Origin: JBILCM01 sp044353165
GTDB lineage: Bacteria; Bacillota; Bacilli; Paenibacillales; YIM-B00363
DNA: 7,878 nt
Direction: 5' to 3'
Assembly: GCA_044353165.1 (NCBI GenBank)
Contig: JBILCM010000099.1
Span: 1 to 7,878, forward strand
The notes beneath the pieces are model-generated. The model made no database searches. It saw only the letters and a program-made list of their open reading frames with translations, and had not been told where the DNA came from. How positions within the stretch are numbered: position 1 is the first letter of the stretch; the number at the start of each line of letters is the position of its first letter. Below, one piece after another: positions 1 to 6,411 of this stretch. A program made the position numbers and the translations under genes.

Positions 1-517
1 CAGCAAGGCGATCTAATGTTTCAGGTTCGTCGATAATAAGCATCTTGGTAGAACCAAGTATCGCCACGCGACGAAAATCCGATTCGATCACATAAGGCAC
101 CTTGGAGAGTTCGGAATAGGCGCGGACGAGATCATTGTCCGTATTCACTATCAATTGGTCGTTGTGATACAACTGCAGATGAAGCCCGCGTTCCTCCGCA
201 ATGTCGATCAGTCTGTTTGCGATGTCTGTTGGGACAGGCCGATGGTATAAGACGGCTTCGTCTAATAAATTTTTGATCAATCCCCCCTGGTAGGTGATGA
301 TCGGTACATTGAGTTCAAGTTGCTTTGCGATGTTCTGTGCTGAAGGAAACATGCGACCTGTTGCAAGCGTCACGATTACACCTTGTCGAATGGCTTGTTC
401 AAGCGCTGCCTTCGTGCCAGGCGTCACCACCAAATCATCCGTAAGCAGGGTGTCATCAATGTCGATGGCGACCAGTCGGTAAGTTGCTGCTGATGCTGTT
501 GTCGCTGCTATTGTCAT
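1..517 (-). CDS. Cof-type HAD-IIB family hydrolase, C-terminus cut off by the window start
   Basis: The frame is open from an ATG at 517 to base 1, giving 172 visible residues. HAD motif I is AIDIDDTLL with nucleophile Asp19 and acid/base Asp21. Motif II is LATGR with Thr53. The following segment (IITYQGG, about 74-79, then YHRPVPTDIANRLIDIAEERG) matches the start of the type IIB cap of Cof/YwpJ-like sugar-phosphate or nucleotide-phosphate phosphatases. Motifs III and IV would lie beyond the window. The start is supported by GGAGG (528-532) ten bases upstream, placed right after the stop of the RNase H gene 18 bases away, so the two are probably co-transcribed. The Gly usual in DxDGT is Asp here, a variant seen in the family. 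About 12 extra residues precede the normal N-terminus. Substrate cannot be told from sequence. Confidence 0.88.
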   Translation of the reverse strand, partial: MTIAATTASAATYRLVAIDIDDTLLTDDLVVTPGTKAALEQAIRQGVIVTLATGRMFPSAQNIAKQLELNVPIITYQGGLIKNLLDEAVLYHRPVPTDIANRLIDIAEERGLHLQLYHNDQLIVNTDNDLVRAYSELSKVPYVIESDFRRVAILGSTKMLIIDEPETLDRLA

Positions 518-535
518 GGGTACGATACCTCCACT

Positions 536-1153
536 TCATTTGCGCCCGAAATCCGCTTTAATTTCCCCCCAGACTTCGGTCTCCCACTTGCTAATTTGAT
601 TTGAAAATGTATTTGTGTGCAACCAATGCGTTGCTCGATCGACAAGTCCCCAGATTTCTTGTGTTGAGTCATCACGGGGCAACGATGTGGAGGGATGTCG
701 GTCGCGTATCCACTTCATCGCTGTGCGGGAATCGCTATAAATCATCTTATTGCTGCCCAGTTTCTTTAAATAAGCTAAACCGTGCACGATAGCTAGAAAC
801 TCGCCAAGGTTGTTCGTCCCTCTAGAAATCGGGCCATGGTGAAACAGGCGCTCACCCGTCCGCGTATCCACCCCTTGGTATTCAACGATGCCTGGGTTGC
901 CGCTTGATGCCGCATCCACGCAGATGCTGTTAAGTTCATATTGTGCATTGGTTGGCAGTTGCTTGCTTGCCTTAGGAGAACGGAATACGGTCGTGTAACC
1001 GTCTGTGAAGGCCTTCTCTGCCTCCGCTTGGGAGCTGTAGGATTTATATTTCGCATCCGCCATTCCGTCCACCTGCGCTTTACACGCGGGCCACGAGTTA
1101 TAAATGCCAGGAGCGCGCCCCGACCAGACTACGTACCACTTCGTTGTTGTCAT
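536..1153 (-). CDS. rnhA: Ribonuclease H1 with N-terminal viroplasmin-like (Cauli_VI / hybrid-binding) domain
   Basis: A 205-residue protein that cleaves the RNA strand of RNA:DNA hybrids in the cytoplasm (R-loops, primers). Residues about 4-58 (KWYVVWSGRAPGIYNSW, then KYKSYSSQAEAEKAF) form the viroplasmin-like domain that binds hybrids. Residues about 75-205 are the RNase H fold. All four catalytic acids are present: Asp80 (CVDAASSGNPG), Glu118 (NNLGEF), Asp141 (YSDSRTAMKWI) and Asp201 (ADFGRK). Their spacing of 38, 23 and 60 equals that in the structurally known Bacillus halodurans enzyme as I recall it. The C-terminal WGEIKADFGRK is also characteristic. The ATG at 1153 has GGTGAT (1159-1164) upstream. 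The gene lies 87 bases after the small membrane-protein gene and may have its own promoter. It looks fully active. Confidence 0.95.
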   Translation of the reverse strand: MTTTKWYVVWSGRAPGIYNSWPACKAQVDGMADAKYKSYSSQAEAEKAFTDGYTTVFRSPKASKQLPTNAQYELNSICVDAASSGNPGIVEYQGVDTRTGERLFHHGPISRGTNNLGEFLAIVHGLAYLKKLGSNKMIYSDSRTAMKWIRDRHPSTSLPRDDSTQEIWGLVDRATHWLHTNTFSNQISKWETEVWGEIKADFGRK

Positions 1154-1172
1154 ATGTGATCACCATTCCAGC

Positions 1173-1201
1173 ATTCTACCACATTCAGACAAAATATCGA
1201 A
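1173..1201 (-). promoter_or_regulatory. Possible extended -10 promoter for rnhA
   Basis: On the minus strand TAGAAT (1173-1178) is preceded by TGG (1179-1181), forming an extended -10 element. It sits 19 bases before the rnhA ATG. Seventeen bases further upstream the -35 position reads TTCGAT (1196-1201), a poor match to TTGACA. The gap between the iron operon and rnhA holds no clear terminator, so this may be an internal start rather than the only promoter. Confidence 0.35.
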
Positions 1202-1240
1202 ACTGATAATGAAATCATGTAACGAACAATTACGTTGTGT

Positions 1241-1447
1241 TTAGCGCATCAGGAAAAACAACAAAGCAAAAAAGCCTGCTGTGCCCATCGCGTAAATCCA
1301 TAGCAGGCGTCTCCAGTTTTGGGATACATTGCGTTCATATTGGGGATTTTCTTGCTGGTTTTCGCGTGATGATCCTACTTGGATCGTGGCAATGAAGCCC
1401 ACAAGTAACACGAAAACGACCAATCCAATCATTAAAGAACCTGTCAT
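1241..1447 (-). CDS. Small two-helix membrane protein, function unknown
   Basis: A 68-residue protein that I cannot assign to a named family. It has a hydrophobic helix near the N-terminus (about 3-22), a polar stretch rich in Asn, Gln, Glu and Arg (about 26-45, SSRENQQENPQYERN), and a second helix (about 50-67) that ends in MR. This predicts a hairpin membrane protein. The frame extends to an ATG at 1468, but that one has no ribosome site. The ATG at 1447 has GGAGGG (1453-1458) five bases upstream, so I use it. It starts 24 bases after the fbpC stop and is probably the last gene of the iron-transport operon. A role there is only an inference from position. It could equally be an unrelated small membrane protein transcribed by read-through. 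Confidence 0.7.
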   Translation of the reverse strand: MTGSLMIGLVVFVLLVGFIATIQVGSSRENQQENPQYERNVSQNWRRLLWIYAMGTAGFFALLFFLMR

Positions 1448-1460
1448 CCTGTCCCTCCGA

Positions 1461-1475
1461 TTGACCATCGGTCAA
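1461..1475 (-). repeat. Short perfect inverted repeat at the end of fbpC
   Basis: TTGACC (1461-1466) and GGTCAA (1470-1475) form six-base arms around a three-base loop. The repeat spans the fbpC stop codon and the fbpC/small-protein junction. It has no T-run after it on the minus strand, so it is more likely a weak RNA stem in the intercistronic region than a terminator. It may also be chance. Confidence 0.35.
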
Positions 1476-2158
1476 CGTTCGTTGAGAATCAAATCCGGCG
1501 TGCCCATTCGGTGAATGGTGCCATCCTTCAACACCACGATCCGGTCCGCCAGTTTCTTCGAATCGTCACGATCGTGGGTCACGAAGATGGTCGTGATCCC
1601 CGCTGTCTTCAGAATGGTGCGCAGTTCTTGGCGAATCTTAAATTGCAGGTCGGAATCCAGGTTGCTAAACGGCTCATCGAGCATAAGTAAAGAAGGTTTA
1701 GGCGCCAACGCACGAGCTAAAGCTACACGTTGCTGTTGACCGCCGCTAAGCTCATATGGATATTGATGTTCAAAACCAGTCAACCCAACAAGACCGAGCA
1801 ATTCTTTTAGTCGTTGTTGTTTTTGTGACCGGCTCCAACCCTTGAGTCCATATTGAATATTGTCGGCAACCGTCATATGCGGAAACAACGCATAATCTTG
1901 AAAAACCAATCCGATGCCTCGCTGTTCAGGCGGAATAAAGCGTTTGTCGTCGGTCACGATACGATCTTCAATTTGGATTGTTCCGGTATTCGGAACCTCT
2001 AAGCCTGCAATTAACCGCAGAATCGTGCTTTTGCCGCATCCGCTGTCCCCCACAAGCGAAATAATCTCGCCTTTGTTCAGATCCAGCGTGAAGTTCTGTA
2101 TCGTCATTTTCTTTGCATTCTTGTATTGAAAACAAAGGTTCTGAATACGGATGAACAT
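1472..2158 (-). CDS. fbpC: Ferric-iron ABC transporter ATP-binding protein (FbpC-like, short form)
   Basis: A 228-residue ATPase that powers Fe3+ import through the adjacent permease. All nucleotide-binding motifs are visible: Walker A GDSGCGKST (37-45), Q-loop VFQDY (Gln87), signature LSGGQ (137-141), Walker B LLMLDEP (Asp161, catalytic Glu162) and switch His195 (FVTHDRDD). The frame can be extended to 2203. The ATG at 2158 is preferred because it has AAGGAG (2167-2172) eight bases upstream, starts exactly where homologues start, and overlaps the fbpB stop as TAATG, which suggests translational coupling. Typical FbpC/PotA-type ATPases are about 350 residues with a C-terminal TOBE domain. This one stops soon after the H-loop region (PDLILNER), so it lacks that regulatory domain. 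Iron specificity is inferred from the neighbouring FbpA. Confidence 0.93.
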   Translation of the reverse strand: MFIRIQNLCFQYKNAKKMTIQNFTLDLNKGEIISLVGDSGCGKSTILRLIAGLEVPNTGTIQIEDRIVTDDKRFIPPEQRGIGLVFQDYALFPHMTVADNIQYGLKGWSRSQKQQRLKELLGLVGLTGFEHQYPYELSGGQQQRVALARALAPKPSLLMLDEPFSNLDSDLQFKIRQELRTILKTAGITTIFVTHDRDDSKKLADRIVVLKDGTIHRMGTPDLILNER

Positions 2159-3798
2159 TAGCTCGGCTCCTTCTCTATGTAACGTTGCACGAAGTAGACA
2201 CATAAACCGCTGATGCCAATGATCAACAACGATGGCAAGGCAGCTTCCTGGATTCGTTCATCGCTTGCGTATTGGAACGCTTTGGTAGCAAGTGTGTAAA
2301 AATTAAAAGGTTGCAGCAATAACGTCAACGGTAATTCCTTGAGGATATCAATAAAACAAAGAATAAAGCCGCCGACAATCGCACCCTTCAACAAATGCAG
2401 ATCAACGCGAAAAAAAGTAGCAGTCACCGACATGCCTAGTGTGCGCGATGCCTCAGTAAACGTTTTGCCGATTTTGGCAAAGCCCGCTTCGATCGAATTG
2501 TATCCAACCGCCATGAAACGAATTGCATAAGCGAATGTCAACATCACAATACTCGTGCTTAGTACGAGCGTCGAGTTGAAACCGATCCATCGATATGCCG
2601 GAGCCAAGCTGCGATCCAATGCCACAAACATTGTGATCACACCGATGGCAATCACTGCACCGGGTATCGAATAACCTAAGAACGTTATTTTCGCATATAT
2701 TCTGGAAAGGTACGCATCGTTGAGTCGGCTGAAATTGGCAACAATCACAGCCATACATACTATTATAAGAGATGCCACAGCAGCTACAAGCAATGAATTG
2801 CTAATGAGCGTAACAAACTGCCAACTCACAATGTCCTTAAATGTCATAAACGCCCACTGGCTTAACTGCGCAACCGGAATCAAAAATGCAAAGATAAAAA
2901 TACCGAACGTATACGTTGTGGCCAACGCCGCTTTCCATCCCGTCAATCGGATGCGCTGCAAAGGTCTGATCTTCGCATTGGCGAAGCTGTATTGTTTGCG
3001 TCCGCGCAACCACCGCTCCAACAACAATATAAAAATGACAAAAAGCAGCAAAGTTCCAGAAATCCGAACAGCAGCATTCAAATCACTCATAGCAAACCAA
3101 GTTTGAAAGATGGCGGTGGTGAACGTCTGAATGCCGTAATATTTTACGACCCCATAATCATTGAGCACTTCTAAGATGACGAGGCTGACGCCTCCAACAA
3201 TCGCCGTTCTCGATAACGGAAGGACGATACGGAAAAATATTTCGGTAGGCCGACTGCCCAGCAGCCGAGCGTTCTCAATAATCGACGCTGTCTGATTGCT
3301 TAGGAATGCCCTGCAAACAGCAAAGACATAGGGAAACAAAAACAATGTGAAGATAAAGATGGCTCCGGGAACCGTCATAATGTCAAAATATTGAGGGTCT
3401 GGCTTGATGCCAAAATCATTGCGTAATGTCGTCTGGATGGTGCCTGTGTAATTTAAAATACCGTGATACGTATAAGCGCCAATATACGGAGGAATCGTCA
3501 GCGGCAAGAAGAGCCCCCAGCGCAAAAATCGCCGCAACGGAAAATCGAATGCCGATACGAGCCAAGCAGCGCTAACCCCGATAAGAATGGTAAAAGATGC
3601 TGTAAACAACACCAAAATAGCCGTATTCAACATCATCTCTTGCAACAAATACTGCTTAATATGCTCCCAATTCTCACTTGAAGAAGTGATGAACTGCCTC
3701 ACGAGAGAAACGTGAGGCAGCAACAAGATGACGATAATGACCGAGCTCCAAATGGCCCATGGATTCAGTTGTGCTTTCAATTGACGAAACCATTTCAA
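2158..3798 (-). CDS. fbpB: Ferric-iron ABC transporter permease, fused two-domain (FbpB type)
   Basis: A 546-residue integral membrane protein with two tandem MetI-type permease halves, so one polypeptide forms the whole Fe3+ channel. Helices are visible at about 15-30, 57-83, 92-110, 143-165, 197-215 and 245-261 (first half) and 290-315, 332-356, 372-394, 410-430, 471-487 and 521-537 (second half). Each half has a cytoplasmic EAA loop that docks the ATPase: ENARLLGSRPTEIFFRIVLP (175-194) and EASRTLGMSVTATFFRVDLH (449-468). The start is a TTG at 3798, 36 bases after the fbpA stop. AAGGA (3811-3815) lies 12 bases upstream, a little far, and an in-frame ATT at 3801 with a nine-base spacer is possible. 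An in-frame stop at 3814-3816 excludes any longer form. The stop overlaps the fbpC start. Two perfect hairpins sit in codons 27-42. Confidence 0.95.
   Translation of the reverse strand: MKWFRQLKAQLNPWAIWSSVIIVILLLPHVSLVRQFITSSSENWEHIKQYLLQEMMLNTAILVLFTASFTILIGVSAAWLVSAFDFPLRRFLRWGLFLPLTIPPYIGAYTYHGILNYTGTIQTTLRNDFGIKPDPQYFDIMTVPGAIFIFTLFLFPYVFAVCRAFLSNQTASIIENARLLGSRPTEIFFRIVLPLSRTAIVGGVSLVILEVLNDYGVVKYYGIQTFTTAIFQTWFAMSDLNAAVRISGTLLLFVIFILLLERWLRGRKQYSFANAKIRPLQRIRLTGWKAALATTYTFGIFIFAFLIPVAQLSQWAFMTFKDIVSWQFVTLISNSLLVAAVASLIIVCMAVIVANFSRLNDAYLSRIYAKITFLGYSIPGAVIAIGVITMFVALDRSLAPAYRWIGFNSTLVLSTSIVMLTFAYAIRFMAVGYNSIEAGFAKIGKTFTEASRTLGMSVTATFFRVDLHLLKGAIVGGFILCFIDILKELPLTLLLQPFNFYTLATKAFQYASDERIQEAALPSLLIIGISGLCVYFVQRYIEKEPS
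3674..3689 (-). repeat. Second perfect hairpin inside fbpB
   Basis: TCACTT (3674-3679) and AAGTGA (3684-3689) form a six-base perfect stem with a four-base loop. It begins four bases after the larger hairpin at 3694-3720 in the direction of transcription, within codons 37-42 of fbpB. Alone it would be unremarkable. Its close tandem placement is why it is listed. Confidence 0.5.
3694..3720 (-). repeat. Perfect 10-base-pair hairpin in the early coding region of fbpB
   Basis: CTGCCTCACG (3694-3703) and CGTGAGGCAG (3711-3720) are exact reverse complements separated by a seven-base loop. In the mRNA this stem occupies codons 27-35 of fbpB, about 78 bases after the start. Seven of the ten pairs are G:C. 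No T-run follows, so it is not a classical terminator. It could act as a roadblock to 3' exonucleases that protects the upstream fbpA message, or as an RNase target. Confidence 0.7.
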
Positions 3799-3834
3799 AA
3801 TGATGCCACGTCCTTATTCGAAGAAGAAACCCGT

Positions 3835-4923
3835 TTATTTCCAACCAACTTCATTCATGAGTTTAATCGCTTCGGCATTGTTTGCACCAAGAATGGAGAG
3901 ATTGATACCTTGCTCTTTAAACTCACCCCAAGATTGGAGTAACTCCGATGGCTTCACCGCTGGATTCACAGGGTACTCGTAATTGGTTTTGGCGAATTGC
4001 TCCTGCGCTTCTGCTCCTGTGAGGAACTCGATGAAAGCCTGCGCATTGTCACGATTTTTCGTGTGTTTCGTCATCCCGATACCACTGATATTGACATGGG
4101 TTCCAGTCGTGTCTTGATTCGGGAAGAAAATGCCGACTTGCTCAGCAACTTTCACTTCTTCGGCATCTGTAGAGTTTAGCATTTGCCCTATATAATAGGT
4201 GTTCATGACAGCTACGTCACCTTCGCCAGCGGCAATAGCTTTCGCTTGATCGCGATCCCCGCCCTTAGGCTCACGCGCCATATTGGCCACAATGCCAGCT
4301 GCCCATGTTTTCGTGGCATCCGCTCCGTTAATCGAAATGAAGGAGGCCAGCAAAGATTGATTATACACGTTTCCTGATGAGCGAATCAACACTTTCCCTT
4401 TCCATTGTGCTTCTGTCAACGCTTCATATGTCGATAGTTCACTTGGATTGACACGATCTTTGGCATATACGATCACACGCGCGCGCTTGGTCAAGCCGAC
4501 CCATTCATTGTCTTGATCCCTGAAGTTTTCAGGAATGTTGGCTGATACGGTCTCGCTGACAACCGGTTGCAGCAAGCCTTTGGTTTTTGCGTTGTGTAAA
4601 TTTCCTGCATCCGCCGTGATGAACACATCCGCTTGCGTAGCATCGCCTTCTCGTTCGAGACGTTCAATCAATTCTGCTGCTTCCCCTTTAACAACATTCA
4701 CTTTGACGCCTGTTTTTTCCGTGAAAATAGCATAAAGCGCATCGTCCGTCTCATAATGACGAGTCGTATAGAGATTGACTTCCCCTGCATCAACACGGCT
4801 CTCTTCAGTCGTCGTCACTTCAGTCGTCGTCACTTCCTCATTGCCTCCACATCCTACAAGGACGGCTGTCAGCAGAAAAACGAGAATAAGACCTGCGACG
4901 GATATTGCTTTCTTTCTAATCAT
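3835..4923 (-). CDS. fbpA: Iron(III) ABC transporter substrate-binding lipoprotein (FbpA/FutA type)
   Basis: A 362-residue receptor that captures ferric iron at the outer face of the membrane and delivers it to FbpB. The signal peptide (positive MIRKK, hydrophobic core about 8-22) ends in lipobox LVGC, so Cys25 should be lipidated. A Thr/Glu-rich linker (30-42) follows. The mature domain (from about 48, VNLYTTRHYETD) is the type-2 periplasmic-binding fold of the Fe3+ class. Likely metal ligands are His56, Tyr57, Tyr187 and the Tyr243-Tyr244 pair (NTYYIGQM). The spacing between them fits the His/Tyr site known in cyanobacterial FutA. The ATG at 4923 has AAGGAAG (4935-4941) upstream. This is the first gene of the operon, under a promoter covered by Fur boxes, so iron-repressed expression is expected. 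Confidence 0.95.
   Translation of the reverse strand: MIRKKAISVAGLILVFLLTAVLVGCGGNEEVTTTEVTTTEESRVDAGEVNLYTTRHYETDDALYAIFTEKTGVKVNVVKGEAAELIERLEREGDATQADVFITADAGNLHNAKTKGLLQPVVSETVSANIPENFRDQDNEWVGLTKRARVIVYAKDRVNPSELSTYEALTEAQWKGKVLIRSSGNVYNQSLLASFISINGADATKTWAAGIVANMAREPKGGDRDQAKAIAAGEGDVAVMNTYYIGQMLNSTDAEEVKVAEQVGIFFPNQDTTGTHVNISGIGMTKHTKNRDNAQAFIEFLTGAEAQEQFAKTNYEYPVNPAVKPSELLQSWGEFKEQGINLSILGANNAEAIKLMNEVGWK
4807..4836 (-). repeat. Two perfect 15-bp tandem copies in the FbpA linker
   Basis: The 15-base unit AGTCGTCGTCACTTC (plus-strand reading) occurs at 4807-4821 and again at 4822-4836 with no mismatch. It encodes two copies of EVTTT in the linker between the lipidated Cys25 and the folded domain. 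Because it is a multiple of three, gain or loss of a unit would only change linker length. Confidence 0.85.
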
Positions 4924-4959
4924 TGTGAACCAAACTTCCTTTCCGACATAAAATAGTTC

Positions 4960-4974
4960 TGAGAACGATTCTCA
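4960..4974. promoter_or_regulatory. Fur box 2, over the predicted transcription start of fbpA
   Basis: TGAGAACGATTCTCA is a 7-1-7 inverted repeat (one imperfect pair) resembling the Bacillus Fur consensus TGATAATNATTATCA. It lies directly downstream of the -10 element and covers the expected +1 near 4973. Fur-Fe bound here would block initiation. Its centre is 27 bases from that of the other box. Confidence 0.75.
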
Positions 4975-4979
4975 ATTTC

Positions 4980-5007
4980 ATTATAGTGATAATGATTCTC
5001 ATGTCAA
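4980..5007 (-). promoter_or_regulatory. Consensus sigma-A promoter of the fbpABC operon
   Basis: On the minus strand a perfect -35 TTGACA (5002-5007) and a perfect -10 TATAAT (4980-4985) are separated by 16 bases. The predicted start is near 4973, giving a leader of about 50 bases before the fbpA ATG. The spacer is filled by a Fur box. A promoter this strong is consistent with tight repression under iron-replete conditions and high output on iron starvation. Confidence 0.88.
4987..5001. promoter_or_regulatory. Fur box 1, filling the -35/-10 spacer
   Basis: TGATAATGATTCTCA matches the 7-1-7 Fur consensus TGATAATNATTATCA at 13 of 14 defined positions. It occupies 15 of the 16 spacer bases between -35 and -10 of the fbpA promoter, so Fur binding and RNA polymerase binding must be mutually exclusive. 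PerR and Zur boxes have the same architecture, but the downstream iron transporter favours Fur. Confidence 0.85.
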
Positions 5008-5102
5008 GGTTATTTATTCACTTTTATTTGTACAATCCTCACATCTGCGTTGTAGAATGAGTCTAATCATTAAAGCAATCAACAGAAAAGGCAGGATAGC
5101 GC

Positions 5103-5762
5103 ATGTTCATCCCGTGGTTTATATCAGGCTTTGTCGTTTCATTGTCGCTATGTCTGGATTTTGGGATTGTGAATATCGCGATTGTGAAAGAGGGAATACA
5201 ACGCGGGTTTTGGCCTTCATTCCTCATCGGTGTGGGTTCATCGTTCGGTGACTTGACGTATGCGATTATTGCCATGACAGGGGTGTCCTTGTTACTGGGG
5301 TTTTCAGGTGTGCGATGGGTATTGTGGATTGGGGGTACCCTCGTGTTGCTCTATTTCACTTACAAGATGCTAAGGTCCGCATGGAACCCCCGTTGGGTGA
5401 CCTTGACACGATCCCATGAAAGTACGGGGACACTGCCGCAAAATCGATCGCACTTCAAATCTTTCCTGTCGGGTTGGGGGCTAGCGATGGCTTCGCCGAC
5501 AGCCATTGTTTGGTTTGGTTCGGTCGGCGGCAGCATGATCGCCAGGTCCCCAGTCTCCGGGTTCCAAGCGGTTTCGTTCTTCTTAAGCGGTTTTTTTGCA
5601 GCTGGTTTACTTTGGTCTCTTGCATTATCCATCCTAGCTGTCGTCAGCGGGCGCACATTAGGAACCTTATTTATTCGCGTGCTGTCAATCAGCTCCGCGC
5701 TGCTGTTCCTCTATTTTGCTATCGACATATTCATCGAAGGTTATGGGCAATTCATCGATTGA
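5103..5762 (+). CDS. LysE-family exporter
   Basis: A 219-residue membrane protein of the LysE/RhtB superfamily, which exports amino acids or other small solutes. Six helices are visible at about 5-28, 39-60, 66-90, 122-145, 155-180 and 190-212, with a hydrophilic loop between helices 3 and 4 (about 92-118). Diagnostic blocks are SLSLCLDFGIVNIAIVKEGIQRG (13-35), FLIGVGSSFGDLTYAIIA (40-57) and GWGLAMASPTAIVWFGSVGGS (124-144). The ATG at 5103 has AGGA (5093-5096) six bases upstream. The gene diverges from the Fur-controlled fbp promoter with a shared 179-base intergenic region. I see no convincing promoter of its own: TACAAT at 5031-5036 lacks a good -35. It converges on the aldolase gene with 13 bases between stops. 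Substrate is unknown. Confidence 0.9.
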   Translation: MFIPWFISGFVVSLSLCLDFGIVNIAIVKEGIQRGFWPSFLIGVGSSFGDLTYAIIAMTGVSLLLGFSGVRWVLWIGGTLVLLYFTYKMLRSAWNPRWVTLTRSHESTGTLPQNRSHFKSFLSGWGLAMASPTAIVWFGSVGGSMIARSPVSGFQAVSFFLSGFFAAGLLWSLALSILAVVSGRTLGTLFIRVLSISSALLFLYFAIDIFIEGYGQFID

Positions 5763-5775
5763 TCTTACCCCCATC

Positions 5776-6411
5776 TTACCGAGACGCCGCTGTGACGGCA
5801 TCTACATAACTGCGTGCTAATGCTTGCAACGCATCGAAGTTCCCATCGTCGATCAGCTTCTTGTTCACCAGATGATTGCCAAGTCCGACCCCCGCTGCGC
5901 CAGCTTGAATAAACTGACCAATATTATCTAAGTTCACACCGCCTGTGACAATCATTGGAATCTGATCGAGCGGTGCACGAACATCCTTCAAATAAGAAAG
6001 TCCAAGCGATGCCATCGGGAACAGCTTCACCGCGCGCGCCCCGCACTTCCAAGCGCGAACAATCTCCGTGGGCGTCATAACCCCTGGGAAAACATCGATA
6101 TTGTGTTCCACGCCATACCGCACGACAGCCTCATCCAAATTCGGCGAAATGAGAAATTGCGCACCTGCCGCGACTGCTTCACGGGCCATCTCAACATCTA
6201 TGACCGTTCCCGCGCCAATACACGCCTTCCCTTCATACTTCGCCCGCCAATCGCTGATGGTCTTGAGCACTCCCTCCGTATTCATGGTGACTTCTAACAC
6301 CTGAATACCGCCTTGGATCAGCGCTTCGGCTCCCCGGTTTGCTTGTTCACCTGCAATACCACGAAAAATCGCCACTATCTTTTTTTCCAAAATGATTTGA
6401 AATACATCCAT
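5776..6411 (-). CDS. eda: KDPG/KHG aldolase family protein (2-keto-3-deoxy-6-phosphogluconate aldolase)
   Basis: A 211-residue class I (Schiff-base) aldolase that cleaves KDPG to pyruvate and glyceraldehyde-3-phosphate, or 4-hydroxy-2-oxoglutarate to pyruvate and glyoxylate. Key blocks are AIFRG (Arg17), VLEVTMNTEG with Glu40, IGAGTV (65-70), the phosphate/pyruvate segment FLISPNLD (86-93), FPGVMTPTE (108-116), VKLFPM with Schiff-base Lys129, and VTGGVN plus AAGVGLGNHL for phosphate binding. Three start regions exist. The ATG at 6411 has GGGAGAG (6421-6427) nine bases upstream and gives the family's usual N-terminus. ATGs at 6435 (GGAG at 6442-6445) and 6447 would add 8 or 12 residues. No KDG kinase or uronate gene is adjacent, so the precise pathway is unclear. 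Confidence 0.93.
   Translation of the reverse strand: MDVFQIILEKKIVAIFRGIAGEQANRGAEALIQGGIQVLEVTMNTEGVLKTISDWRAKYEGKACIGAGTVIDVEMAREAVAAGAQFLISPNLDEAVVRYGVEHNIDVFPGVMTPTEIVRAWKCGARAVKLFPMASLGLSYLKDVRAPLDQIPMIVTGGVNLDNIGQFIQAGAAGVGLGNHLVNKKLIDDGNFDALQALARSYVDAVTAASR

Noticed and set aside
2720..3106. 128-codon open frame on the plus strand inside fbpB
   Set aside because: It is the antisense shadow of a clear two-domain permease. The translation has no recognisable domain and there is no ribosome site or operon logic.
5028..5058. TTGTACAA palindrome and TACAAT / TAGAAT hexamers upstream of the LysE-family gene, considered as its promoter
   Set aside because: No -35 hexamer of reasonable match lies at 16-18 bases from either hexamer, so I do not annotate a promoter.
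5784..5806. Imperfect stem near the convergent ends of the exporter and aldolase genes, considered as a terminator
   Set aside because: It lies within the aldolase coding end, needs a G:T pair and has no T-run on either strand.
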